From the NCBI RefSeq assembly GCF_028288225.1, contig NZ_JAQBOC010000095.1:1-64000 (forward strand): a stretch of DNA of 64,000 nt. Reading direction: 5' to 3'. The translations under genes were made by a program, and so were the position numbers. This stretch comes from Mucilaginibacter sp. Lineage in GTDB: Bacteria; Bacteroidota; Bacteroidia; Sphingobacteriales; Sphingobacteriaceae. Of this stretch, positions 50,835 through 59,150 are shown piece after piece. The notes beneath the pieces are model-generated. The model was not told the DNA's origin. It saw nothing but the letters and a program-made list of their open reading frames with translations, and made no database searches. Each line of letters starts with the position of its first letter. The first letter of the stretch is position 1.

Positions 50835-51749
50835 ATGAAATACAAAGGCCTCACAGTAACAAGTTTAATACTTGCTATTATAATTATCATCAGCTGTAAA
50901 ACCCATTTTGAAACCACCAAAAGCGATTATAAAGCAGTTGCATCCGCCGCAAATTTTGAGCACGGTAAAAACCTTGTATTCAGCATTTGCGCAGGCTGCC
51001 ATTATAACCGGGATGTTAAAAAGTTTATCGGTAATCCCATTCATGATGTGCCAGGCATTGCAGGTAAAGTATATTCAGCAAATCTTACGCATTCAAAAAC
51101 AAACGGAATAGCTCCTAAATACACCGATGCTCAGCTAAAATATTTGCTTAAAACAGGCATTTCAAAGGATGGCCGCTTTATGGCATATATGCTGCGCCCA
51201 AACATGGCTGATGAGGATCTAAATGATATTATAGTTTACCTGAGATCGGATGATCCGGCTGTTAGCGCTGCTGATACTACTGTCGGACTTACGCATTATA
51301 GCCTGATCGGTAAAACCTACCTGGGTTTTAAAGCTGATCCTGCTCCCTATAAAGACGGGATAAAAAGGCCGTCAGAAAACGATCCGGTAGCATTGGGCAG
51401 TTATCTGGTTGATAATGTGGGCTGTTATCATTGCCACTCAAAAAGCCTTAAATCGTTAAACTCCATCAACCCTGAACAAACAAAAGGATACCTTGCCGGT
51501 GGCGCAACATTTAAAGGCGCAGAAGGTGTGGAAATAGCTGCATCAAACATCACCCCCGATAAAAATAGCGGGATAGGTAATTATACCAAAGAGGATTTCC
51601 GTAAAGCCGTTAAAGATGGCCAAAGCCCAACCCGGAAACTTAAACCGCCAATGGAAAAATTTGAATATTTAAGCGATAAAGAAGTGGATGCTATTTATGC
51701 CTATTTAATGACAGTGCCTGCCAGATACCATGTGGTGAAACATTTGTAA
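50835..51749 (+). CDS. Diheme cytochrome c lipoprotein
   Basis: 304 aa from ATG 50835, which opens a lipoprotein signal with Cys21 (IIIISCKTH). Two heme-c motifs are present: CAGCH (FSICAGCHYNRDVKKF) about residue 54, and CYHCH (NVGCYHCHSKS) about residue 197. Each domain has a downstream Met region (GRFMAYMLRPNM; PPMEKFEYL) that may supply the distal heme ligand. The DLNDIIVYLRSD and EVDAIYAYLMTVP helices are typical of monoheme cytochrome c domains. It probably passes electrons in the periplasm, anchored by lipid. No oxidase or dehydrogenase partner is adjacent. Confidence 0.88.
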   Translation: MKYKGLTVTSLILAIIIIISCKTHFETTKSDYKAVASAANFEHGKNLVFSICAGCHYNRDVKKFIGNPIHDVPGIAGKVYSANLTHSKTNGIAPKYTDAQLKYLLKTGISKDGRFMAYMLRPNMADEDLNDIIVYLRSDDPAVSAADTTVGLTHYSLIGKTYLGFKADPAPYKDGIKRPSENDPVALGSYLVDNVGCYHCHSKSLKSLNSINPEQTKGYLAGGATFKGAEGVEIAASNITPDKNSGIGNYTKEDFRKAVKDGQSPTRKLKPPMEKFEYLSDKEVDAIYAYLMTVPARYHVVKHL

Positions 51750-51761
51750 TAATATTGTAAA

Positions 51762-51852
51762 ACGCGATGCTTCGCGTCTCCCTTTTTGCATATCTCCGCC
51801 CAAGTATCTCCATATTGGCGATCTAACCGCAGTTAGACGCGAAGCATCGCGT
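51762..51852. repeat. 18-bp perfect inverted repeat, each arm a hairpin
   Basis: ACGCGATGCTTCGCGTCT (51762-51779) and AGACGCGAAGCATCGCGT (51835-51852) are exact inverses. Each arm also folds alone (ACGCGA-TGCT-TCGCGT). About 55 bp lies between. Downstream near 51896-51945 are further CTCTGTG/CTCCGTG/GAACTCCGCGG words. It fills the gap between the cytochrome and the split HTH locus. Confidence 0.88.
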
Positions 51853-51955
51853 CTCATACATAATCTACCTGAATAAATCATTCCAAATACTATAATCTCT
51901 GTGCTACTCCGTGCTCCTCTTCGTGAACTCCGCGGTTAAAACTGTCCAGATCTGT

Positions 51956-52405
51956 TCAAAACGCCTTAAACACCGTTTTATCATGCCCCTTCAGTTCAAT
52001 ATTCCTCACTGCCCCTGTTCCCTGGAAGCTAAACCAGACACCCACGATTTTTACATTTGCTGCCGGCAACTGAAACTCAAATACCTGTTTATCATCAACA
52101 TAATACCTGATGGTTTTAGCTGTGCTTTTACAGGAAATCTTAACCCAATTGGATAGATCAATGCCAAAGCCGGATAAATTAGCTATTTTGCCCGATATGA
52201 TCCAATCAACACTAAATAAGGTAAGCTCAGATACGCAGCCTTTTATAGAAAGCGGAATAATGATAGGGCCGCTATCAGTAATGAGCGATACAGCGGCAAA
52301 CTGGCAGGCCGCCTCTCCCTCCTTATACCCGTTTTTTATTTCGGCGCTGTAGTTAAAATCATTTACCGGCACAGGCTTAAAATTGCCAACATTAAAATAT
52401 TTCAC
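51956..52405 (-). pseudogene. C-terminal half of the split HTH-membrane gene (frame-shifted)
   Basis: 149 codons opening at GTG 52403-52405, which overlaps the TGA of the upstream half (52402-52404). It begins KYFNVGNFKPVPVNDFNYSA and is a beta-rich, concanavalin-like region (CQFAAVSLITDSGPIIIPL, WVKISCKSTAKTIRYYVDDK, VGVWFSFQGTGAVRNIELKG). In relatives that I recall from Bacteroidota this region is fused directly behind the HTH-TM-PKD half. One extra upstream frame gives PTLVKYFNVG, meaning the frames fit if one base is restored around 52406-52425. Either a genuine disruption, a coupled two-protein arrangement, programmed frameshifting, or an assembly error. Confidence 0.6.
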
Positions 52406-53211
52406 AAGTGTTGGCCTGGCTGCATACTCATATTTTTTTGCTGTATTACAGCAACCGGCAGGTTTAGCATGTCTTTTTGTATAAAATCCTGCGGATTAAG
52501 ATACACCGGCACTGGGTTGTCCTCAATAAGGCCCAGCCAGCCCTCGGTTGGGATCATCAGCTTATGCTCTTTTACAACTTTTTTGCCGATAAGCAATTTT
52601 GCCTGGTAAAAGCCCGGCTCATAATAAACAGAAGTATGCTGGTGCTTTTTCTTATCCACCAGCGTTTTTGTATGCGGATCCCATGATTGCTGAACATAAA
52701 CAGAATCAATCGGCGCACTTATAGCATCGTAGTTAAATATTACAGAGTTAGGGATAGCATTGGTAAGCCGCTGGCTGCTAAACTTATAATCCGCAACATT
52801 AATACCCGGATTAGCTTTTTTTATAATAAAAAAAGATACTGCTCCCAGTGCTACCAGGATAATGATCAATAAGATATACGTTAGGCTGATGCCCGCTTTT
52901 TCACTCGGCTCAACGTGCGTTGTTGGTGCATTTATTTCGGTTATTTGCTTAGTGTTTTGCTTAATAAATGTACGCCAGCTTTCAAAACCGGCAAACTGCG
53001 CTAAGGTATCTAATGTGGTAGCGCTTGGCAGGTGTTTATATTCAACCCTCCCCCAGATTCGCCTGAGCGTGCTCTCGCTTAATGAAACTTTGGTCTTATC
53101 GTAGATCAGCTGGCTCAAAATTTCAAAATCCCGGCTTTGCCAGGCGGATGAATTTCCCCAGTCAAGCTGCTGCCCAATAATTGAAATGAGTTTTTGAATA
53201 TCAGAAGTCAT
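52402..53211 (-). CDS. Membrane-anchored HTH-like protein with extracytoplasmic beta domain (N-terminal half)
   Basis: 269 aa. Residues 1-90 resemble a helical DNA-binding domain: DWGNSSAWQSRDFEILSQLI, SLSESTLRRIWGRVEYKHLP, and LDTLAQFAGFESWRTFIKQN. A transmembrane helix follows (about 108-130, LTYILLIIILVALGAVSFFI), then an outside PKD-like beta region with PNSVIFNYDAISAPIDSVYV and SVYYEPGFYQAKLLIGKK. The layout suggests transcription control by a membrane sensor. The product ends at MSMQPGQHL, where the frame breaks from the C-terminal half. It is divergent from the beta-helix gene set (133 bp), which is the natural candidate target. Confidence 0.65.
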   Translation of the reverse strand: MTSDIQKLISIIGQQLDWGNSSAWQSRDFEILSQLIYDKTKVSLSESTLRRIWGRVEYKHLPSATTLDTLAQFAGFESWRTFIKQNTKQITEINAPTTHVEPSEKAGISLTYILLIIILVALGAVSFFIIKKANPGINVADYKFSSQRLTNAIPNSVIFNYDAISAPIDSVYVQQSWDPHTKTLVDKKKHQHTSVYYEPGFYQAKLLIGKKVVKEHKLMIPTEGWLGLIEDNPVPVYLNPQDFIQKDMLNLPVAVIQQKNMSMQPGQHL

Positions 53212-53224
53212 TGAATATCAAAAT

Positions 53225-53244
53225 GAAAAAACTTGAAAAAACTT
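53225..53244. promoter_or_regulatory. Phased A-tract tandem repeat upstream of the HTH gene
   Basis: GAAAAAACTT occurs twice in tandem with a period of exactly 10 bp, followed by GAACTTTAAA. Phased A-tracts curve DNA; position is 14-33 bp upstream of the HTH start in the divergent promoter region. Confidence 0.4.
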
Positions 53245-53344
53245 GAACTTTAAATGAATTGGTATAGATAATCAGCTCATGTAAGTTTATATCACAAAGC
53301 AAAAAATCGCACACGATTAATTACGGCAATTTAAAACTAAAGAA

Positions 53345-54376
53345 ATGAACAAGCTAAAATTTTTATCGATAATCATCCTGCTGGCGGCATGCCTGCACCT
53401 TAATGCCCAAACCCTGTACGTTGACGCTTTAAAAGGCAAAGACGTTGCAAAAGGAAGCCAGACCGATCCATTATTAAGTATTGAAAAGGCCGTTATCATA
53501 GCCAACACCTATAGCGGCAACGAACCGGTTACCATTAAACTGGCGCCCGGCTTATATGTAATTGGGCATGAAATGGTAGTAAAAACCGCAAAACAGGGAA
53601 ATGATGCATCAAAATTCACCATTGAGGCCATTCATATGCCGGATGATACCGGTTGGCAGCCGGAAAAAATGCCGGTGATCCAATCCGTTTCTCCCAACAA
53701 TTCAAAGGTACAATTTACACATTGCGTAAGCTTTTTGGTGGCTAAAAACAATGTGAGCTTTAAGGGGCTAAAATTTGTTGGCAATGCCCACCCCGATGTG
53801 CCTTACTATTACCCTATAACCCGTGAAAATGAAAATTTAAACGGACTGGAGGTTTCCCAATGTTATTTTATTGGTGAAAAGAATTCAAACCGCCTGCAAA
53901 GCGGGCTCTGGACACACGGCGCCGGAATTCATGTTGATCATTGTATATTTTACAATTGCAGGAATGCTATGGTGTTGATCAAAGGGATAAAAGACCTCTC
54001 TATTACCAATTCTATTATTTATGGCGCTTATGAATCAGCCATATGGTTTGGAGACTCCACTGTGCCATTTGTGTTTAAAAATAACATAGTAACCCATTGC
54101 AATTTCTTTTGGGTTAGGCCAAATAACATCCAGCCGGCTTATACTTTCAGCAATTCACTCATCACCGAAAACGGTAATTATATGGGATACATAGCTAACG
54201 ACCTTATCCCGGCCTCAAAAAGCAACCTCACTGAAAATAACATCAGCAAAACGGGCAAAGTGATCCTGGTTGAAATAAAAACCGAAAGATCACAACCGCA
54301 TAATTATCTGAACCTTGCATCTGGATCAGCCGGAAATGATCTTCATGCAGGAGTCTTTAAAAAAGAAAAGAAATAA
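53345..54376 (+). CDS. Secreted right-handed beta-helix protein (copy 1)
   Basis: 343 aa with signal peptide (to about LHLNAQ). TLYVDALKGKDVAKGSQTDPLLSIEKAV is the usual start of DUF1565/parallel beta-helix proteins, and NNVSFKGLKFVG, LEVSQCYFIGE, IHVDHCIFYNCRNAMVLI, LSITNSIIYGAYESAIWF and FVFKNNIVTHC are successive coils. Folds like this bind or cut polysaccharides, but no lyase active site can be assigned. It pairs with the next gene as a tandem duplicate, five bases apart, in an operon of three secreted proteins divergent from the membrane HTH gene. Confidence 0.75.
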   Translation: MNKLKFLSIIILLAACLHLNAQTLYVDALKGKDVAKGSQTDPLLSIEKAVIIANTYSGNEPVTIKLAPGLYVIGHEMVVKTAKQGNDASKFTIEAIHMPDDTGWQPEKMPVIQSVSPNNSKVQFTHCVSFLVAKNNVSFKGLKFVGNAHPDVPYYYPITRENENLNGLEVSQCYFIGEKNSNRLQSGLWTHGAGIHVDHCIFYNCRNAMVLIKGIKDLSITNSIIYGAYESAIWFGDSTVPFVFKNNIVTHCNFFWVRPNNIQPAYTFSNSLITENGNYMGYIANDLIPASKSNLTENNISKTGKVILVEIKTERSQPHNYLNLASGSAGNDLHAGVFKKEKK

Positions 54377-54381
54377 CAAAA

Positions 54382-55416
54382 ATGAAGTTGATTAAATACC
54401 TACCGCTTGTTTTACTGGTGATATTAAACCTGCAGTTAAAGGCTCAAACCCTGTATGTTGATGTGATTAAGGGTCATGATGATAGCAGGGGAACCATTGC
54501 AGGTCCGCTGGCGAGCCTGCAAAAAGCGATAAACATTGCAAACGGATTTACAGGCAATCAGCCCGTTATTATAAAGCTTTCGCCGGGTTTGTACCGGCTT
54601 AGTAATAAATTACGCATTGAATCGTCTAACGGAATGGCAGACACTTCAAAATTCACAATTGAAGCAACCATAATGCCCGATGATGCAGCCTGGCAGCCGG
54701 ATAAAATGCCGGTGATCCAATCTGTAGCGGATACCAACAGCGGTAAAAAGTTCAGGTATTGTGTAGGTATTCAAATCGCCAGGAATAATGTGAGTGTTAA
54801 AGGGCTGAAATTTTTAGGTAATCCAAATCCTAGCGTTGAATATTATTATTGTATCGAGCGTCAAAATGAAAAATTAAAAGGCCTCGAAATTTCTCAATGT
54901 TATTTTATAGGCGAAAGAAATTCAGCAGCTATCCAGGGCGCCCTTTTCGGGCAGGGTGCTGATATAAATATAGACCATTGCATATTTTATGGCTGTAAAA
55001 ATGCGGTTTTAGTTTTCCTCGGCTTAAAGAACTTTTCGCTTACCTATTCCATTATTTATAACGCTTATGAAGCCGCCATATGGTACGGTTATGGCGAAAG
55101 TTCAAATGCGCCGTTTACCTTCAGTAATAACATAATTGCGAATGGTAACTATTTCTGGGTCAGCGAAAAAAACCACCCCCATCATTATACCTTCAGCAAC
55201 TCCCTTATAACCAATAATAAATATTACATGGGCCTTAATGGGATGGAGGTTGAAGGTCCGGATGTAAAGAACACACCGGTCGAGTTAAACATCCATAAAA
55301 CCGGGCAGGTGATGTTAAATGAGGTCACTGCCAAAGGTACTCCTCACAACTATTTAAATCTTTCGCCCGGATCAGCCGGCAGTGAATTGAATGCCGGCAT
55401 CTTCAAAAATAAATAA
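54382..55416 (+). CDS. Secreted right-handed beta-helix protein (copy 2)
   Basis: 344 aa with signal peptide (to LQLKAQ). It aligns with the preceding protein along its whole length: TLYVDVIKGHDDSRG, DDAAWQPDKMPVIQSV, NNVSVKGLKFLG, LEISQCYFIGERNS, INIDHCIFYGCKNAVLVFLG and HNYLNLSPGSAGSELNAGIF. The two are paralogs from a tandem duplication, diverged mostly at the coil faces. Secreted or periplasmic. Enzymatic role not assignable. Confidence 0.75.
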   Translation: MKLIKYLPLVLLVILNLQLKAQTLYVDVIKGHDDSRGTIAGPLASLQKAINIANGFTGNQPVIIKLSPGLYRLSNKLRIESSNGMADTSKFTIEATIMPDDAAWQPDKMPVIQSVADTNSGKKFRYCVGIQIARNNVSVKGLKFLGNPNPSVEYYYCIERQNEKLKGLEISQCYFIGERNSAAIQGALFGQGADINIDHCIFYGCKNAVLVFLGLKNFSLTYSIIYNAYEAAIWYGYGESSNAPFTFSNNIIANGNYFWVSEKNHPHHYTFSNSLITNNKYYMGLNGMEVEGPDVKNTPVELNIHKTGQVMLNEVTAKGTPHNYLNLSPGSAGSELNAGIFKNK

Positions 55417-55428
55417 ACTTTTACGATC

Positions 55429-56616
55429 ATGAATAAATTAACTTTTATACTGCTTATCATATTATCAGTGTTTTGCGCCTGCAAACAGGAACCCGCTAAA
55501 CTTTGGGGTAACCCCGATGCATATTTGGGACAAACTCCCCCATCTGATACGCCGAAGGTATTCGCTCCGGGCATGCTGGCCGAAAAAGGCGCATGGGCAG
55601 GCGACAGGGTTGCTTTCTCGGACGATGGGAAGGAATTTTACTACAGCCACAATACTACATGGTTTGATGGCAAAAATCTGAAGGTAAAATATTTTAAATA
55701 CGCCAATGGCAAATGGAACGGCCCATATGTGCTAACTGAAAAATACTATGCCCCTACCTTTTCGCCGGATGGAAAAACAATGTATTTTATTGGCGGACCT
55801 AATAAAATACCGGGGAAAGAGTTTGTTTGGCAGGCACACAGAACAGATACCGGCTGGACAGCACCGATTGAGTACATGCATAAACCTTACAGGCTTTACG
55901 ATTTTATGCCGACCATAAGCGGTAATATTTATGCAGGCAGCAATGGCAACTGGGGTACCAGGGATTGGCAAAACTGTAAATTTTCGCGAATTGATGCTTC
56001 AAAAGGCGACACTGCCATTAAAAGCCTGGGGGTGCCATTAAACTCGCCAGGCTTTAATGGTGATTTCTTTGTAGCAAAAGATGAATCGTACATGATCATC
56101 AGCGCAAAAGAACACCCTGATTTTGAATGCGAACTGCACATTAGCTATCATAAACCGGATGACACCTGGACAAACCCCAAAAGCCTTGGGCCGCTCATCA
56201 ATAACGGCCTGGCCCACCGCTGGGGCGAATATGTCAGTCCCGATGGCAAATACCTGTTTTATACCCATGGCCACAGCGAAAAAGATTGTTTTATTTTTTG
56301 GGTGAGATTTGATACCCTGTTTGAAAAATTGAAGCATACCAATTTTGAACCGTACGTTAAAAATCCGGTCAAGGATCAGGTTGCGAAGGCAGGCAGCACT
56401 TTTTCGTTTCAAATCCCTGGTGATACTTTTTTTGATGATGACGGCAATAATACGTTAACCTTTTCGGCCGACCAATTACCTGCGGGGTTAAAGTTTGATG
56501 CCCCAGCTAAAACAATAACTGGTAAACTCACTGCCGGAAACTATGAAATAAGTATTACAGCAACCGATGCAGCTAAAGCAGGTATTACTAATAAATTTTT
56601 ACTGAAGGTGATATAA
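55429..56616 (+). CDS. Lipoprotein with PD40 beta-propeller and C-terminal Ig/cadherin-like domain
   Basis: 395 aa. Lipobox VFCAC gives lipidated Cys18. Residues about 60-300 carry PD40/WD40-like blades: VAFSDDGKEFYYSHN, APTFSPDGKTMYFIGG, and EYVSPDGKYLFYTHGHSEK. Residues about 310-395 form a cadherin/He-PIG-like module (NPVKDQVAKAGSTFSFQIPG, LPAGLKFDAPAKTITGKL) typical of surface adhesion domains. Third gene of the beta-helix operon (12-bp gap). Likely on the cell surface with them, perhaps in polysaccharide binding. A perfect palindrome follows its stop. Confidence 0.75.
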   Translation: MNKLTFILLIILSVFCACKQEPAKLWGNPDAYLGQTPPSDTPKVFAPGMLAEKGAWAGDRVAFSDDGKEFYYSHNTTWFDGKNLKVKYFKYANGKWNGPYVLTEKYYAPTFSPDGKTMYFIGGPNKIPGKEFVWQAHRTDTGWTAPIEYMHKPYRLYDFMPTISGNIYAGSNGNWGTRDWQNCKFSRIDASKGDTAIKSLGVPLNSPGFNGDFFVAKDESYMIISAKEHPDFECELHISYHKPDDTWTNPKSLGPLINNGLAHRWGEYVSPDGKYLFYTHGHSEKDCFIFWVRFDTLFEKLKHTNFEPYVKNPVKDQVAKAGSTFSFQIPGDTFFDDDGNNTLTFSADQLPAGLKFDAPAKTITGKLTAGNYEISITATDAAKAGITNKFLLKVI

Positions 56617-56635
56617 ACAATTGATTTGCCCGTAA

Positions 56636-56668
56636 AGATTTGACAACTTTTAAAAAGTTGTCAAATCT
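56636..56668. repeat. 16-bp perfect palindrome between convergent genes
   Basis: AGATTTGACAACTTTT (56636-56651) and AAAAGTTGTCAAATCT (56653-56668) are exact inverses around a single base. It lies between the PD40 lipoprotein and the Nudix regulator stops. It could terminate transcription both ways or be a repeat element. Confidence 0.85.
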
Positions 56669-56678
56669 AATCTGCGTT

Positions 56679-57422
56679 TTATTCTGAAACAGGCTTACCT
56701 GATCTAAACCGGTATAAATAAGGCGCTTTATGTGCACCGCCTGTCCATTTTTTTGCTACCCTTTCCAGGATGCCCAAAGCAAGTACTTTACGTTGAAAAG
56801 CAGGGCGCAACAGCTTTTTACCTAATATGGTTTCATAAAGCTTTTGCAGATCGCCCATCGTAAAATCCTGTGGCAGCAGGTTAAAGCCAATAAGTTTATG
56901 GTCTAAGTTTGAGCGCAGCGTATCCAGCGCCTTTTCAACTATCCGGGTATGATCCTGGATTAGTTGGGGCATAGCGGTAAGGTCGTACCAATTGCAGCTG
57001 TCAAATATTGCCGCAGGTGCAGGGTTCGCTTTGGTAAAATCAACCAGGGCATAATAACCTATCGAAATAAATCTTTTTAACAGCCAGTGATCATCGGTAG
57101 GCACACTCCCGTTAGCGCCCATGATGATTTTAAATTGCGTTGGGTTATACCGGGAATAGTCACCAAATACATAAAATTGGTCAAGGAAAATGTCTTCCAG
57201 CCCAATCCGCTCGCTAACAACTCTTAAGGCAGCACTATTTAAGTCTTCTTCGGTTCTAATAAACCCTCCGGGCAGGGCAAACAGCCCGGTTCCTTTATAC
57301 TCAATCAGCAAAACTTTTAGCTGATCATCATGAAAACCAAATATTACCGCATCAATAGCGATGCTTTTTAAAAAGCCCTCCCCTTTTTCATTGGTCTCCC
57401 CGGCTGAATGAAGTTTGGTCAT
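56679..57422 (-). CDS. Nudix-related transcription regulator (NrtR/AraR-like)
   Basis: 247 aa. Residues about 20-160 are a Nudix fold (IAIDAVIFGFHDDQLKVLLI, ALPGGFIRTEEDLNSAA). The catalytic Nudix box is broken: in GFIRTEE...RVVSERIGLE the REU-EE core reads R-V-V-S-E-R, losing glutamates that bind the metal. Residues about 165-240 form a winged helix (FTMGDLQKLYETILGKKLLR, FQRKVLALGILERV). This is the NrtR/AraR type of regulator, where a dead Nudix domain senses a metabolite; a relative controls arabinose genes in Bacteroides. It is divergent from a carboxylesterase gene across 127 bp with a 21-bp near-palindrome. Confidence 0.85.
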   Translation of the reverse strand: MTKLHSAGETNEKGEGFLKSIAIDAVIFGFHDDQLKVLLIEYKGTGLFALPGGFIRTEEDLNSAALRVVSERIGLEDIFLDQFYVFGDYSRYNPTQFKIIMGANGSVPTDDHWLLKRFISIGYYALVDFTKANPAPAAIFDSCNWYDLTAMPQLIQDHTRIVEKALDTLRSNLDHKLIGFNLLPQDFTMGDLQKLYETILGKKLLRPAFQRKVLALGILERVAKKWTGGAHKAPYLYRFRSGKPVSE

Positions 57423-57483
57423 TTACAAAAGAATTTATCTAAAAAATAAAAATGTATTGATAATCTCAAAATAAGCAATTATT

Positions 57484-57504
57484 ATTGTAACATAATGATA
57501 CAAT
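57484..57504. promoter_or_regulatory. Candidate operator, 21-bp near-palindrome
   Basis: ATTGTAACATAATGATACAA plus T: ATTGTA and TACAAT arms flank CAT-A-ATG, so all positions but one pair match the inverse. It stands in the divergent region between the Nudix regulator (62 bp from its start) and the carboxylesterase (46 bp from its start). Confidence 0.5.
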
Positions 57505-57549
57505 AGAAAATTTATTTTTCAATTCCTAAATTAAATTAATCCATTTACT

Positions 57550-59136
57550 ATGAAAACTCCTTTTTCACTGTTCTGTGCGCTGTTATTTTTCACATCAGCT
57601 TTTTCACAGCCTGTTGTTAACCAGCTTAAAATAAGCAATGGTACGCTCGAAGGCACCTTTAACCAGACAACTAAGATCCGGAGCTTTAAAGGTGTCCCTT
57701 ATGCCCTGCCCCCGGTTGGCGATCTGCGCTGGAAAGAGCCGCAGCCGCCGGCAAACTGGGATGGTGTGCGCAAAGCTGATCATTTTAGCCATATGCCTAT
57801 GCAAAAAAGAGTATTTGCTGATATGGTTTTTCGTGCTGATACCATGAGCGAGGATTGCCTGTATCTAAACGTATGGACACCTGCAAAATCGGCAAATGAA
57901 AAGCTGCCTGTGCTGGTATATTTTTATGGCGGAGGATTTGTAGGCGGCGATGGGTCAGAATCACGTTACGACGGCGAAAGCATGGCTCAAAAAGGGATTA
58001 TTACAATAACTATCAACTACAGGCTGGGAATCTTCGGCTTTTTCTCACATCCGGAGCTTACAGCTGAATCAACTCATCATGCCTCAGGTAATTACGGTCT
58101 GCTTGACCAAAATGCTGCATTAAAATGGGTTCAGGCGAATATTGAAGCATTTGGGGGCGATCCAAAAAGAGTGACTATTGCCGGCGAATCTGCAGGCTCT
58201 ATTTCAGTTTGTGCGCAAGTGGTATCGCCGTTATCAAAAGATCTTATTGCCGGGGCTATTGGTGAGAGCGGCGCTATGATAAAACCTACACTGCCTGCTA
58301 TCCCGCTTGCCGAAGGAGAAAAGAACGGCGTAAGCTTTGCTGAAAAGAATGGAACCAAAACACTAAGCCAACTCCGTGCCATACCTGCAGCTCAGCTACT
58401 TGATGCCGCATCAAAAGCCGGGGTATGGAAATTGGCTGCTACTATTGATGGCTATTTCTTACCAAAAACACCTGTAGAAATTTTTGAAGCTGGCGAACAG
58501 GCACATGTTCCCCTGTTAGTTGGATGGAATTCTGCGGAGATCCCTTACCAGTCGTTTACCGGCGGCGATACGCCAACGCCCGAAAACTATGCAAAAAAGG
58601 TAAAGGAGCAATTTGCCGATAATGCCGATGAGGTTTTAAAACTTTATCCCGGCACAACGCAGGACGAGGTGATCAAATCCGCAACTGCATTGGCCAGCGA
58701 CAGGTTTATTGCCTACAGCACCTGGAAATGGGCGGACCTGCAAAGTAAAACCGGTGAAAAACCTGTTTACCGTTATGTATTCTCAACCCCGCGCCCACCG
58801 GAAGTAAAACCAATTGATAATGCGAATGCCAATAAAATGCCAAAAGCACTGGTTGGTGCATCACATGCGTCAGAAATTGAGTTTGCGATGGGCAACCTTG
58901 AATCCAATAAGGTTTATGCCTGGACACCCGACAACTACAAGGTATCTTCATTAATGGAAAACTACTTTGCCAACTTTATAAAAACGGGTAACCCCAATGG
59001 CAAAGGTTTACCGAAATGGGAGCCCAATACCAATGGCAGTAAAGTTAAGTTCATGAACATTGATGTAAACACAAAATTGGAAGCTGAGAATGACCGGGGA
59101 CGGTATTTGTTTTTGGATAAACTATATGTGAAATAA
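57550..59136 (+). CDS. Secreted type-B carboxylesterase/lipase
   Basis: 528 aa with signal peptide (MKTPFSLFCALLFFTSAFSQ). Type-B carboxylesterase features: GVPYALPPVGDLRWKEPQPP, EDCLYLNVW, PVLVYFYGGGFVGGDGS (oxyanion hole), nucleophile Ser214 in IAGESAGSISV, and GASHASEIEFAMGN near residue 440 carrying the catalytic His. It hydrolyses ester bonds in the periplasm or outside; natural substrate unknown (acyl or aryl esters, plant-polymer decorations possible). It is divergent from the Nudix-type regulator, which is the likely controller. A 12-bp stem terminator follows. Confidence 0.9.
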   Translation: MKTPFSLFCALLFFTSAFSQPVVNQLKISNGTLEGTFNQTTKIRSFKGVPYALPPVGDLRWKEPQPPANWDGVRKADHFSHMPMQKRVFADMVFRADTMSEDCLYLNVWTPAKSANEKLPVLVYFYGGGFVGGDGSESRYDGESMAQKGIITITINYRLGIFGFFSHPELTAESTHHASGNYGLLDQNAALKWVQANIEAFGGDPKRVTIAGESAGSISVCAQVVSPLSKDLIAGAIGESGAMIKPTLPAIPLAEGEKNGVSFAEKNGTKTLSQLRAIPAAQLLDAASKAGVWKLAATIDGYFLPKTPVEIFEAGEQAHVPLLVGWNSAEIPYQSFTGGDTPTPENYAKKVKEQFADNADEVLKLYPGTTQDEVIKSATALASDRFIAYSTWKWADLQSKTGEKPVYRYVFSTPRPPEVKPIDNANANKMPKALVGASHASEIEFAMGNLESNKVYAWTPDNYKVSSLMENYFANFIKTGNPNGKGLPKWEPNTNGSKVKFMNIDVNTKLEAENDRGRYLFLDKLYVK

Positions 59137-59150
59137 ATGAAAAATTAGGC

